Source: Jeotgalibacillus terrae (GTDB lineage Bacteria; Bacillota; Bacilli; Bacillales; Jeotgalibacillaceae). From it: a stretch of DNA of 64,000 nt. Made by a program: the position numbers and the translations under genes. Location of the stretch: positions 124,001 to 188,000 of the forward strand of contig NZ_JAFBDK010000001.1 in NCBI RefSeq assembly GCF_016908195.1, given 5' to 3'. The notes under the pieces were generated by a model. That model was not told the origin of the DNA and did no database searches. It was given only the letters and a program-made list of their open reading frames with translations. Positions 54,346 through 63,556 of this stretch are shown in pieces (the stretch's first letter is position 1; each line of letters opens with the position of its first letter).

Positions 54346-55050
54346 ATCTTTAAATTTCTGAGCGAGATCCGGATAATCGGTTATCACACCACTGAGTCCT
54401 TCATTCATCCACTTTTGAATAAGCGGAGGCCTATTTAACGTATACAACCTCACAGGTATCCCATGACGCTGACAGTCTCTCATCAACTGCGGGGTCATGA
54501 CTCTGTAATTCGCATGGATCGCGTCTGCATTTAATGATTGTGCCAGCAAAACAGGGTTGATACCTTTTCTTGAATAGAGTGCAGCAACCTCACATGTCGT
54601 AATCTTTTTGAGTATTTTCACACTTTCATGGTTAAACGTTGAATATATAATACGACCTTCCAGCTGATATTTTGCAACTTTTTGCACAACTAATTCTTCA
54701 AGCCCTTTGTAAAACACTTTATCATTTTTTAATTCAATATTAATGATCATCTCATTTCCCTGTGCCCATTCGAGTACGTCATCAAGTGATGGGATCTTCT
54801 CTTTCCTGAGCCAGCCGCTTTTAATAGAAAGCTTTTTTAACTCTTCCAGGGTCATGTCTTTAACTGCCCCTCTCCCATTTGTGGTGCGATTAACAGTTTC
54901 ATCATGAATGACGACAACTTCAAGGTCCTTTGTCATATGAACATCGAACTCCAAACCGTAACAACCGGTTTTCTCAGCCTTTTTGAAAGCAAGCATAGTA
55001 TTTTCCGGGTATGTACCGGAACTGCCACGGTGGGCGAATATGTGCGACAC
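54334..55050 (-). CDS. yqiK: Glycerophosphodiester phosphodiesterase, YqiK-like
   Basis: A 238-residue GDPD-family TIM-barrel enzyme. Active-site motif FAHRGSSGTYPENT near the N-terminus (His, Arg, Glu), metal ligands in EFDVHMTKDLEVVVIHD, and IELKND. It likely cleaves glycerophosphodiesters from lipids. Without a signal peptide it is cytosolic. GTG 55050 is 6 bases after GAGAGGTG; GTG 55059 overlaps that site. Same neighbour of spo0A as in B. subtilis. Confidence 0.92.
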   Translation of the reverse strand: MSHIFAHRGSSGTYPENTMLAFKKAEKTGCYGLEFDVHMTKDLEVVVIHDETVNRTTNGRGAVKDMTLEELKKLSIKSGWLRKEKIPSLDDVLEWAQGNEMIINIELKNDKVFYKGLEELVVQKVAKYQLEGRIIYSTFNHESVKILKKITTCEVAALYSRKGINPVLLAQSLNADAIHANYRVMTPQLMRDCQRHGIPVRLYTLNRPPLIQKWMNEGLSGVITDYPDLAQKFKDKKE

Positions 55051-55075
55051 AGCAATCACCTCTCATTATATGTAT

Positions 55076-55103
55076 GAAAAAAACGCCAGTGCAGTTACCG
55101 GCG
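55076..55103 (-). terminator. Terminator after spo0A
   Basis: A 7-bp stem with one G-T pair (55084-55090, 55097-55103) and T7-8 on the minus strand. Confidence 0.75.
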
Positions 55104-55119
55104 CTTCAGTCTGTTGTTT

Positions 55120-55896
55120 TCAGCTTGCTTTATGTTCAAGTCTCAGCTTATCAGCAACCATCGCAATAAACTCACTATTTGTCGGTTTTGACCTCGCTGC
55201 AGAAACCGTATAGCCAAACATATTTGTGATCGCATCTACATTACCACGATTCCATGCAACCTCTATTGCATGACGAATCGCTCTCTCAACGCGGGAAGAA
55301 GTTGTATTAAATTTCTTAGCAATATCAGGATAAAGAATTTTTGTAATGGACCCAAGCAGCTCAATATCATGATAAACCATTGAGATCGCTTCTCTTAAAT
55401 ACATGTACCCTTTTATGTGTGCCGGTACACCTATTTCATGGATCACACTGGTGATACTTGCATCCAGATTTGGTTTTTTATTTTTTTCTTTTTTTGGTCC
55501 ATTCATTAATGGCCGATCTTTTTTACCAAGTACCTGACGAATCACCTGGAGCAGGTTTTCCATATCAAAAGGCTTTAAAATAAAGTATGAAGCACCGAGT
55601 TCGAGTGCTTTCGTTGTGACATCTTCCTGGCCGAATGCAGTCAGCATAATCACATGGGGATTTTTTTCGAGTTCAAGCTCTTTCATTTTCTCCAGCGCAT
55701 TCAGCCCATCAATATGAGGCATAATAATATCAAGCAGACAAACATCTACTGAAATTTCTTCCACCATATCAAGAAATTCCCGTCCATTAAATGCTGTACC
55801 TACTACCTCCATATCCGGCTGGTTGTTAATAAACGTTTCAAGTGTTGACACCAATTCCCGATTATCATCGATAATGCAAACCTTCATCTTCTCCAC
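55120..55896 (-). CDS. spo0A: Sporulation master regulator Spo0A
   Basis: A 258-residue response regulator: receiver domain with acidic pair D10-D11, phospho-acceptor D56 in LLDIIMP and K108; C-terminal DNA-binding domain with the Spo0A-specific recognition segment [18 protein letters not shown]. Phospho-Spo0A opens sporulation, here including spoIIA at 7 kb. The upstream region holds 0A boxes and two promoter-like elements. GGAG-type ribosome site is near the ATG at 55896. Confidence 0.98.
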   Translation of the reverse strand: MEKMKVCIIDDNRELVSTLETFINNQPDMEVVGTAFNGREFLDMVEEISVDVCLLDIIMPHIDGLNALEKMKELELEKNPHVIMLTAFGQEDVTTKALELGASYFILKPFDMENLLQVIRQVLGKKDRPLMNGPKKEKNKKPNLDASITSVIHEIGVPAHIKGYMYLREAISMVYHDIELLGSITKILYPDIAKKFNTTSSRVERAIRHAIEVAWNRGNVDAITNMFGYTVSAARSKPTNSEFIAMVADKLRLEHKAS

Positions 55897-55928
55897 TCAT
55901 ATTCCTCCCCATCATGATTTCTCACTTA

Positions 55929-56098
55929 ATGTATTCGACAAGTTGAATACATCCCCTTTTTATTTTAAGACTTTTTTTATAAATTAACAAGTTTTCTTTC
56001 GAAAGCTCACTTTTACTCTGCTTTTCGATATATTTCAACAATAACTGACATAATGTCGAATTTATAAACAGTTTATCACGGAACTTTTGTAATCACAA
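55929..56098 (-). promoter_or_regulatory. spo0A control region: two promoters and 0A boxes
   Basis: On the minus strand, TTGTGA (56098-56093)/TAAACT (56075-56070) and TTGTTA (55990-55985)/TAAAAT (55967-55962) each have 17-bp spacers. TGTCGAA 0A boxes lie at 56054-56060 (plus) and 55934-55940 (minus); the second is inside an 8-bp inverted repeat (55929-55936, 55945-55952) ending in GAATAC, which also resembles a sigma-H -10. This looks like the two-promoter switch of B. subtilis spo0A. Confidence 0.55.
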
Positions 56099-56115
56099 AA
56101 GAAGACAGACAAAAA

Positions 56116-56135
56116 AACAGGCTAAGAAGCCTGTT
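56116..56135 (-). terminator. Terminator after spoIVB
   Basis: A perfect 8-bp stem (56116-56123, 56128-56135), AAGA loop, followed by T7 on the minus strand. Confidence 0.88.
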
Positions 56136-57117
56136 CATGTAACATATCCTCTATATATAAAGCGTAGCCTTCATTTGGCTGATGAATCAGCACATGAGAA
56201 ACTGCTCCTACAAGACGGTTTTTCTGAATAATGGGGCTTCCACTCATCCCTTGAATAATACCGCCTGTTCTTTCAAGCAATTCCGGGTCGGATAAACGGA
56301 TTTTTAATCCTTTACCTCCAGTCGGAAGATCAGTTTCAGTTTCGAGAATTTCTATCTCAAATGATTCTATCTCATGACCGCTGACAACTGTCAAAATCTC
56401 TGCTGCTCCTTTTTGAACGTCAGCTCTTTCAGCTGTACTGATTGTTTTTTGATTCCTGAGTGCACTTGTGCTCTTGAAAAGTTCACCGAATATCCCGCTT
56501 GATGCATTCTTTTTTATGTCACCGAGCATCCTAGTTTTATCATCAAAATATGCAATTTTTCCACCGGGACTGCCTGCTCTGCTTTTTTGGATATCTTTCA
56601 CTTCAGCTTCTTTAATATGACCGGATTTCATCTCAACCGGCAGTTTTGTATGCTGCTCTGACACTACATGACCCAATGCACCGAATTGAAGCGTGTCAGG
56701 ATTAATAAAAGTCAGTGTTCCGACACCATAAATTTCATGCTTCGCAAAAAATCCGAGCTGGTTCTGGCCATTTTCACTTTTCATCAACTGTACTTGTTTT
56801 GTCAGGGTTTGATGATCACGGATGACTTCTAAGCTGACTGTTTCCTGCTTGTTAATTGAATGAACCACTTTATTGAGTTCATCTGCCGTACGAACACGTA
56901 TACCATTTACACTGCTGATTCTGTCACCTATTTTAATTCCTGCGCTTTTAGATGGTGAGCTGTTATTTTCTGTAGAATAAAACCCTGTCACTAATACGCC
57001 ATCGGTTTCAAGCACAATCCCTATAGATTGCCCCCCGGGTATCAGTTCTGCTGCAGTACCAGGCTCTGCAGGTATGATCCACACCATCACTATGACAAGA
57101 ATCAGCCTTCTGATCAT
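56122..57117 (-). CDS. spoIVB: SpoIVB serine peptidase
   Basis: A 331-residue S55-family peptidase that signals from the forespore to start pro-sigma-K processing. It has an N-terminal signal/anchor, a PDZ domain (about residues 30-115) and the peptidase domain with His150 in GALGHV, Asp in LSDPELL near 277 and the Ser of GMSGSPII near 292-294. It is about 95 residues shorter than B. subtilis SpoIVB, mainly before and around the PDZ, and the usual WVRDS-like motif before GxGT is changed (FFAKHE). ATG 57117 has GGAGG upstream. Confidence 0.92.
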   Translation of the reverse strand: MIRRLILVIVMVWIIPAEPGTAAELIPGGQSIGIVLETDGVLVTGFYSTENNSSPSKSAGIKIGDRISSVNGIRVRTADELNKVVHSINKQETVSLEVIRDHQTLTKQVQLMKSENGQNQLGFFAKHEIYGVGTLTFINPDTLQFGALGHVVSEQHTKLPVEMKSGHIKEAEVKDIQKSRAGSPGGKIAYFDDKTRMLGDIKKNASSGIFGELFKSTSALRNQKTISTAERADVQKGAAEILTVVSGHEIESFEIEILETETDLPTGGKGLKIRLSDPELLERTGGIIQGMSGSPIIQKNRLVGAVSHVLIHQPNEGYALYIEDMLHEQAS

Positions 57118-57187
57118 ATACTCGCCTCCTTTCCGTTGTATTAATAATGTGGGCGAATGTACGAAAAATATCACGTACTTAAATGAA

Positions 57188-57215
57188 AAAAGCTATCCGT
57201 TAATGGATAGCTTTT
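57188..57215 (-). terminator. Terminator after recN
   Basis: An 11-bp stem (57188-57198, 57205-57215), 6-base loop, T-run on the minus strand; it overlaps the last recN codon. Confidence 0.88.
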
Positions 57216-58908
57216 ACACAGCTGACTTCTTAATTGTGTGAGCTAAGTTAATCAGCTCCTCTGCATGACTGATTGTTAAATCAGTAATCTCAACGCCTGA
57301 AATCATTCTGCTGATTTCTTTCACCCTGTCTTCTTTATCAAGAGGCAGTACACTTGTATGAGTCCGGTCATTTTTAACTTCTTTAGAAATAAATAAATGG
57401 CGGTCACTAATCGCTGCAACCTGAGGAAGATGTGAAATACATAACACCTGTGAATGAGAAGAAATCGAATATATTTTCTCTGCAATGGCCTGTGCTACTC
57501 TTCCGCTTACGCCGGTATCAACTTCATCAAAAATAATGGAAGTAATGCCTTGATGCTGCGAGAAAATTGTCTTAAGAGCAAGCATCATTCTTGAAATTTC
57601 ACCGCCGGAAGCGACTTTAATCAATGGTTTTAACGGCTCACCGGGATTGGTTGAAATGTAAAATTCAATGTCATCAGTCCCATCAGGCTTGTAACGGTCA
57701 GGTAAAACATCAGCAAAATGCACATTAAATACGGCTTTATCCATGTACAATGCCTTCAGTTCACCATGGATTGCTTCAGTCAGGATATCTGCCCATTTTT
57801 TTCTGACGGCAGTTAAGTTTTCTGCTTCAACATTCAGGTCTTTCTTAACAGATTCCATTCTATATTTTAATTCCTCTAGTGAAGAATCTTTATTTGTAAT
57901 GGCTTCAATTTCTTCTTCAATCTTTGAAAAGTATTCCATGATTTCTTCAATTGAAGAGCCATACTTTCTTTTGAGCTGGTTGATTTCATTTAGTCTGTCT
58001 TCAATGATCTGCAGCCTTTCGGGATCAAATTCCAGACTGTCTAGATGCTGCCTGATCTCTCTTGCTGAATCCTCAAGAAGGTAAAACTGGCTGCTGACAG
58101 TATCACTGATTGATTTTAACTCACTGTCAATATCTGCAGCATGCTCGATGTTCGACATAGCGAGGCCTGTCCAGTCTAAACCGCGCTGTTCTCCCTGAAG
58201 CGCATCATAAGCAGTCTGCAGAGATTCATACAGCTTTTCAAAATTAGACAGACGGATTTTTTCTTCCATTAATTCTTCATCTTCATTTAAAGAAAGATCA
58301 GCTTCTTCAATTTCCTTATACTGAAACTGGATCAGATCAAGCCGATGAGCCATTTGCTGATCGTTTTCTGAAAGCGATCGGATCTGTTTTCTCAGCTCAT
58401 CATATTTGCTGTATACTTCCTGATAATTTGTTTTTGCTTCATTAATTTCTTTACCGCCAAACTGATCAAGTAAATGAACATGGGCTGACTCATCCATTAA
58501 TTCCTGACTCTCATGCTGACCGTGAATATCAATTAAAGCACTTCCGACTTCTCTCAAAATTGAGATTGTCACAAGCTTCCCATTAATTCTGCACGTACTT
58601 TTTCCTGAAGAGGAAATATCTCTTTTGAGTAAAACCATTTCATCTTCAAGGTCAATACCAAATTCTTCACATTTCACGTGTACCGGATGCCCCTCAGGAG
58701 CTGAAAATACGCCTTCAATTTCAGCTTTTTTCTCACCATGCCTGACAAATTCAGCAGACCCTCTTGCCCCAACTAAAAGCTGAACAGCATCTATGATAAT
58801 GGATTTTCCTGCACCGGTTTCGCCTGTTAAAACAGTGAGACCGTCTTCAAGCGGTAAAAATAATTCATCTATGATAGCAAAATTACGTATTGATAAGTCC
58901 TGTAACAA
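57214..58908 (-). CDS. recN: DNA repair protein RecN
   Basis: A 564-residue SMC-like ATPase acting early in double-strand break repair. Walker A is GETGAGKSIIIDAV (about residue 29), then two coiled-coil stretches around a central hinge, the ABC signature KVASGGEISRMMLALK, and Walker B IIFDEVDTGVSG. The start is TTG 58908, with GGGGTG 7 bases upstream. It is in the usual argR-recN-spoIVB order. Confidence 0.96.
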   Translation of the reverse strand: MLQDLSIRNFAIIDELFLPLEDGLTVLTGETGAGKSIIIDAVQLLVGARGSAEFVRHGEKKAEIEGVFSAPEGHPVHVKCEEFGIDLEDEMVLLKRDISSSGKSTCRINGKLVTISILREVGSALIDIHGQHESQELMDESAHVHLLDQFGGKEINEAKTNYQEVYSKYDELRKQIRSLSENDQQMAHRLDLIQFQYKEIEEADLSLNEDEELMEEKIRLSNFEKLYESLQTAYDALQGEQRGLDWTGLAMSNIEHAADIDSELKSISDTVSSQFYLLEDSAREIRQHLDSLEFDPERLQIIEDRLNEINQLKRKYGSSIEEIMEYFSKIEEEIEAITNKDSSLEELKYRMESVKKDLNVEAENLTAVRKKWADILTEAIHGELKALYMDKAVFNVHFADVLPDRYKPDGTDDIEFYISTNPGEPLKPLIKVASGGEISRMMLALKTIFSQHQGITSIIFDEVDTGVSGRVAQAIAEKIYSISSHSQVLCISHLPQVAAISDRHLFISKEVKNDRTHTSVLPLDKEDRVKEISRMISGVEITDLTISHAEELINLAHTIKKSAV

Positions 58909-58924
58909 ACAATATCACCCCTGA

Positions 58925-59377
58925 TTACAGCATATCGATAAAGCGTTTTGAAATAATGCCTGCTTCATCTTCCGTTCTGCAAATAATTAAACACGTATCA
59001 TCCCCGCAAATCGTGCCGAGAATCTCATCCCAGTCCAGGTTATCTATTAATGCACCAATTGCATTTGCATTACCAGGCAATGTTTTCATCACAAGTAAAT
59101 GCCCCGCACCATCTATACGGACAAACGCATCTGTCAAAGTTCTTTTCAATTTCTGTAAAGGGTTAAACCTCTGGTCAGCCGGCAGGGAATATTTGTACCT
59201 TCCATCATGTAAAGGCACTTTCACAAGATGGAGCTCTTTGATATCTCTTGAGATTGTTGCCTGCGTTACCGGAAAACCAGCATTTTTCAATTCATCTACA
59301 AGCTCGTCCTGTGTTTCAATATCATTGTTTACAATAATTTCCCTGATTTTTATATGCCTTTGCCCTTTATTTATCAT
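58925..59377 (-). CDS. argR: Arginine repressor ArgR/AhrC
   Basis: A 150-residue regulator: N-terminal winged helix (residues 1-70, [22 protein letters not shown]) and C-terminal arginine-binding hexamer domain ([32 protein letters not shown]). It represses arginine synthesis and activates breakdown. Potential targets such as artPQM lie in this window. GGAGTG precedes the ATG; 16 bp before recN. Confidence 0.96.
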   Translation of the reverse strand: MINKGQRHIKIREIIVNNDIETQDELVDELKNAGFPVTQATISRDIKELHLVKVPLHDGRYKYSLPADQRFNPLQKLKRTLTDAFVRIDGAGHLLVMKTLPGNANAIGALIDNLDWDEILGTICGDDTCLIICRTEDEAGIISKRFIDML

Positions 59378-59478
59378 AATTTCACTCCATCTGTATGAAT
59401 ATTTATGCTCTAATATACAGTTATCTTACCGTAGATGATCCAATTTGTACACTCACGTCCATAGCATGTATCAACTGC

Positions 59479-59515
59479 AAAAAAAGAGAGAGCAGCCTAG
59501 TGGCTGTTCTCTGCT
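59479..59515 (-). terminator. Terminator after the TlyA-like gene
   Basis: An imperfect GC-rich hairpin (arms within 59485-59497 and 59501-59513) followed by T7 on the minus strand. Confidence 0.75.
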
Positions 59516-60339
59516 TTAGCTTTTTTGAAATTGGCATGTGCTTCCTTTACAATCTGTTCCAGATTTAATTCCGGAGCGATCATTCCAGTTTCTTTTTCTG
59601 TTGTTTTCAGGTGCAATAGAAATTCAATATTTCCATCTCCACCTGTTATAGGGGAATATGAGCCTGCAAGCACCTCATATCCTTCATTAACTGCAAAATC
59701 AGATATTTTCTTTACCACTTCATGATGAACTTTAGGATCTCTGACGATGCCTTTTTTTCCGACCTGGTCTCTACCGGCTTCAAACTGTGGCTTTACAAGT
59801 GCCAGTACATCACTGCCAGGTTTTAAAAGTGTTTTAAGCACAGGCAGGATAATTCTTAACGAAATGAATGATACATCGATTGAAGCAAAATCCGGGATAC
59901 CTTCTGTGAGATTATCAGGCTTAAGGTATCTGAAGTTCGTTCTCTCCATGACCACTACACGCGGATCCTGCCTCAGTTTCCAGGCAAGCTGGTTATACCC
60001 TACATCCACCGCATATGATTTAACAGCACCATTTTGCAGCGCACAGTCAGTGAAACCGCCTGTTGAAGAACCTACATCAATCATGCATTTCTCATTAATG
60101 TCAATGTGAAACTCTTTCAGTGCTTTTTCAAGCTTCAATCCGCCTCTGCTGACATAGGGCATGACTTTTCCCTTCATCGTCAGTTCTGCATCTTCCGGAA
60201 TTTTCTCCCCTGGCTTATCAAGTCTGGTTTCATTATGGAAAACCAGACCCGCCATAATTGCTCTCTTTGCTTTTTCACGTGTTTCTGCAAGTCCCTGATC
60301 GACAAGCAGTATATCAACTCTTTGCTTTTTTATTTTCAT
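59497..60339 (-). CDS. yqxC: TlyA-family rRNA methyltransferase, YqxC-like
   Basis: A 280-residue protein: N-terminal S4 RNA-binding domain (RVDILLVDQGLAETREKAKRAIMAG) followed by a FtsJ-type SAM methyltransferase with DVGSSTGGFTDCALQ and the K-D-K-E set (K in the N-terminus, D in ASIDVSF, K in LVKPQFEAG, E near NIEFLLH). TlyA methylates ribose of 16S and 23S rRNA. It starts 2 bp after dxs, so it is likely part of its operon. Confidence 0.92.
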   Translation of the reverse strand: MKIKKQRVDILLVDQGLAETREKAKRAIMAGLVFHNETRLDKPGEKIPEDAELTMKGKVMPYVSRGGLKLEKALKEFHIDINEKCMIDVGSSTGGFTDCALQNGAVKSYAVDVGYNQLAWKLRQDPRVVVMERTNFRYLKPDNLTEGIPDFASIDVSFISLRIILPVLKTLLKPGSDVLALVKPQFEAGRDQVGKKGIVRDPKVHHEVVKKISDFAVNEGYEVLAGSYSPITGGDGNIEFLLHLKTTEKETGMIAPELNLEQIVKEAHANFKKAKAENSH

Positions 60340-60341
60340 GC

Positions 60342-62240
60342 TCAGGCTCTTTTCTCCTTCATTGGCACAATGGAACGGATTACTTTTACAGCCTGTTCAG
60401 CGGTCAGGTCAATTTCCTCTAACAGCTGATCAACATTTCCATGTTCAATAAATTTATCCGGAATTCCCATCCGTTTAATTGATGATGTAAATTGATGATC
60501 ATGTGCAAACTCCAGCACTGCACTGCCAAATCCTCCCTGAAGAATAGCTTCTTCAATTGTCAGGATCGGCATATTGACTGATAATAAATCTTTCAGCATT
60601 GCTTCATCAAGCGGTTTAATAAATCGGGCATTTACTACTTTCACTGAAACACCTTCACGTTCAAGCTGTTCAGCCGCTTCGAGCGCCATTGGAATAGTTG
60701 TGCCAAAAGTCAGGATCGCTGCATCTGTTCCTTCTTTTATGACTTCCCAGCTGCCGATAGGAATTTGTTTTAGTTCATCATCCATCGGAACGCCAAGTCC
60801 ATTCCCTCTCGGATATCTCATTGCAATCGGCCCGTCGTCATAGGTAAGGGCTGTATGGACCATATGCTGTCCTTCATTTTCATCTTTTGGCATCATTACA
60901 ACCATATTTGGCAGACTTCTTAAAAATGATACATCGAATACGCCCTGATGGGTTTCACCATCGGCACCAACAAGACCCGCGCGATCCACCCCAATAAAAA
61001 CATTGAGATTCTGACGGCAGATATCGTGTACCACCTGATCATAAGCCCTCTGCAGGAAAGTTGAATAAATCGCAAGAAACGGCTTCATTTTTTGCGTAGC
61101 CAGACCAGCCGATAACGTTGTAGCGTGCTGCTCTGCGATTCCCACATCAAACATACGGTCAGGAAACTCACTGGCAAATCCTTCAAGCTTGGACCCTACA
61201 GGCATTGCAGGAGTTACAGCTACAATACGGCTGTCCGTTCTTGCTTCTTTTCTGACTGTCTCTGCCACCAGTGCACTCCAGCCTGGTGCTTTAGCAGATG
61301 ATTTAATTAAATCACCTGTATCAATTTTATAAGGACCTGTCCCATGCCATGTACCTACTGTATCGGTTTCAGCAGGATGGAATCCTTTTCCTTTTTTTGT
61401 GATGACATGAAGTAATACAGGACCCTCTGTTTTTTTTGCATATTTTATATTTTCATCAAGTTCATCGAAATTATGTCCATCAACCGGTCCCAGATAAGTG
61501 AATCCAAGTTCTTCAAAGAACATACCTGAGACAAGGAGGTATTTGAGGCTGTCTTTCACCCTCTCAGCAGCTGAGGCAAGTCTTCCGCCAACTGCAGGCA
61601 CTTTTTTCATCAGGTACTCCAGGTCATCTTTAGCTTTATTATACTTCCCTGCTGTTCTCATACGTCCAAGCACACTGTGAAGCGCGCCGACATTCGGTGC
61701 GATTGACATCTCATTGTCATTTAACACCACAATCATATCTTTTTTCTCATGACCGATATGATTTAATGCTTCTAATGCCATTCCGCCTGTTAAAGCGCCG
61801 TCGCCGATGATTGGTACGACATAATTACTATCACCTTTAATATCACGCGCAATCGCCATTCCCATTGCAGCAGAGAGTGAAGTTGAGCTGTGACCGGTTT
61901 CCCATACATCATGTTCACTTTCAATCATTTTCGGAAAACCGCAGAGACCTTTATACTGTCTGAGCGTGTCAAACTGATCTGCCCTGCCTGTCAATATTTT
62001 GTGAACGTAAGACTGGTGCCCTACGTCCCATAAAAACTTATCTGTCGGACTGTCAAAATGCTTGTGCAGCGCAAGCGTCAGTTCTACCACACCGAGGTTT
62101 GGCCCGATATGTCCACCTGTTGCTGATAGCTTTTCAATTAAAAATGTACGGATCTCTTCACTGAGTCCAATCAATTCTTCTTTATTAAGTGTCTTTAAAA
62201 AACCAGGATCTTTAATGTGATTCATATCCACCCGGATCAC
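60342..62240 (-). CDS. dxs: 1-deoxy-D-xylulose-5-phosphate synthase
   Basis: A 632-residue thiamine enzyme that starts the methylerythritol phosphate route to isoprenoids from pyruvate and glyceraldehyde-3-phosphate. Regions [29 protein letters not shown] (thiamine motif ending in NDNEMSI) and [15 protein letters not shown] are intact. GTG 62240 is taken, with AAGGA 6 bases upstream; GTG 62231 or ATG 62225 are alternatives. It follows oapA and the OLE RNA, downstream of ispA, in an isoprenoid-centred operon. Confidence 0.96.
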   Translation of the reverse strand: MIRVDMNHIKDPGFLKTLNKEELIGLSEEIRTFLIEKLSATGGHIGPNLGVVELTLALHKHFDSPTDKFLWDVGHQSYVHKILTGRADQFDTLRQYKGLCGFPKMIESEHDVWETGHSSTSLSAAMGMAIARDIKGDSNYVVPIIGDGALTGGMALEALNHIGHEKKDMIVVLNDNEMSIAPNVGALHSVLGRMRTAGKYNKAKDDLEYLMKKVPAVGGRLASAAERVKDSLKYLLVSGMFFEELGFTYLGPVDGHNFDELDENIKYAKKTEGPVLLHVITKKGKGFHPAETDTVGTWHGTGPYKIDTGDLIKSSAKAPGWSALVAETVRKEARTDSRIVAVTPAMPVGSKLEGFASEFPDRMFDVGIAEQHATTLSAGLATQKMKPFLAIYSTFLQRAYDQVVHDICRQNLNVFIGVDRAGLVGADGETHQGVFDVSFLRSLPNMVVMMPKDENEGQHMVHTALTYDDGPIAMRYPRGNGLGVPMDDELKQIPIGSWEVIKEGTDAAILTFGTTIPMALEAAEQLEREGVSVKVVNARFIKPLDEAMLKDLLSVNMPILTIEEAILQGGFGSAVLEFAHDHQFTSSIKRMGIPDKFIEHGNVDQLLEEIDLTAEQAVKVIRSIVPMKEKRA

Positions 62241-62307
62241 TCACTTTCCTTATATGGCGATAACGGTCAATTGCAGCGCAAAAGATCCGGTATTGCCTGA
62301 ATGAATT

Positions 62308-62901
62308 CTATTTCGTTTTCTTAGTATCTTTAATTATAACAATGTTGAGTTTTTCCTCAAGAAATTGTAGGGTTTTTCCCACCCTGAATATGATATCTCT
62401 GGAAAACGTGATCGCCAGTGACTTGCCCATTGCTTTTCCGCCTACAGTTAAAGCAGCAATCAGGCTTGTCAGACCGATATTAATCGAGCTTTCAATAAGT
62501 GATCCTTCGCCTAATTGCAATTCATTTGCGAGCTGGATAATAACAATTGCAGCTGCGGCTCCGCTGATGATGCCGGCAATATCACCGATCACATCGTTAC
62601 AGAAGCTTGCAAACCGATCTGCGTTTCTGACGATTCTGATTGCATGCCTGGCTCCATATACCTTTTTGGCTGCCATCGCATGGAATGGTTTCTCTTCACC
62701 TGCAGCTGCAGCGATTCCGAGCATATCAAAAAATACGCCGATAATCACAATCACTAATACGACAAATAAACCGATTGTCCAGTTTACCTGATTAAGTATA
62801 CTTGTTGATAAAAGTGAAAAAATAGCCGCTAACACACCTGTGATAACGGCTATTGTAACACTCCACTTTATTGATTTATGTAAAAAGTTTTTCAAAATCA
62901 T
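62308..62901 (-). CDS. oapA: OLE-associated membrane protein OapA
   Basis: A 197-residue integral membrane protein with about four hydrophobic segments and basic stretches between (AAKKVYGARHAIRIVRNADR). It lies right after the OLE RNA and before dxs, the fixed place of OapA, which binds OLE RNA at the membrane. A D-x-x-x-D pair is at D103/D107 (NDVIGD); the reported functional Asp pair of B. halodurans OapA is, as I recall, at 104 and 108. ATG 62901 or TTG 62895 is the start; ribosome site is weak (GGTG). A longer reading frame would run into OLE RNA and is rejected. Confidence 0.9.
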   Translation of the reverse strand: MILKNFLHKSIKWSVTIAVITGVLAAIFSLLSTSILNQVNWTIGLFVVLVIVIIGVFFDMLGIAAAAGEEKPFHAMAAKKVYGARHAIRIVRNADRFASFCNDVIGDIAGIISGAAAAIVIIQLANELQLGEGSLIESSINIGLTSLIAALTVGGKAMGKSLAITFSRDIIFRVGKTLQFLEEKLNIVIIKDTKKTK

Positions 62902-62910
62902 CACACCAAT

Positions 62911-63511
62911 CAAAAATAAAGGGTGGTCGCGCTCAAGGTTAACATTACGGCTTAGGTCCAGTAGGTTTTCCCAATTCAATACCAGCTGTTGCCATACTGG
63001 GGGTTTCCCATTATATCGAATTCGACAGGGTTTCCCACTGCCGGACTGGATTGCCACTTAGTCCGCACTCTAATCCCCTGAACACGGATACATACAGTCT
63101 AGGGGATTTCCCCGGCAGCCCTGCTCCTGATTCCTTATCCTCTTTTGCAGAAGTGCTTTCATATGGGCTGAAAAGAACATATTAATGGCCAACTAATGTG
63201 TTCCCTGTAACCATAATCCCCTCATCTTCCACTCAAGGCAGGCTACGCTGCGGCTGATTGTCATCACTTCCGCAGGTTCATACAATCATTCTCCTGCATA
63301 TGCTTTATGCCAGCTGAAAATGAAAGCCTCCGCGGTAAGCGGGTCATCGCCCACATGCCATTGTGGATCGCCCGCAAACCTTACTCCCAGAAACAGCCCA
63401 AGGCTGGGCGCCTCAAGCCGAAACCAGGAACTTCATCGATATGCCCTTTAGTGGATTTTTAGGCCCACCTTCGGAATCGGCGGACTGACTAGAATACTGC
63501 ACCACCCATTT
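62911..63511 (-). ncRNA. ole: OLE RNA (ornate large extremophilic RNA)
   Basis: A gap of about 650 bp between ispA and oapA with no credible coding frame holds a large structured RNA of about 600 bases. The order ispA - RNA - oapA - dxs is that of OLE. The 5' end (minus strand, AAATGGGTGGT near 63511-63501) pairs with the 3' end (ACCACCCTTT, 62927-62918), closing the whole RNA, and a T-rich run follows (62911-62920). The sequence is GC-rich with many helices such as CCAGCCTTGGGCTG near 63400. OLE forms a membrane ribonucleoprotein with OapA and helps with cold, ethanol and Mg stress in B. halodurans. Exact ends are inferred. Confidence 0.9.
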
Positions 63512-63517
63512 ACGGGA

Positions 63518-63547
63518 AGTATAACATATTCATTTTTCCGCTGTCTT
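63518..63547 (-). promoter_or_regulatory. Possible own promoter of OLE RNA
   Basis: On the minus strand AAGACA (63547-63542), 18-bp spacer, TATACT (63523-63518), just before the closing stem. It suggests the RNA can be made independently of the ispA transcript. Confidence 0.5.
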
Positions 63548-63556
63548 GTCAGACAC

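Noticed and set aside
62902-63057. N-terminal extension of OapA by 52 codons
   Set aside because: The extension would translate the 3' part of OLE RNA and adds no membrane or conserved sequence; the start at 62901 gives the OapA-like protein.
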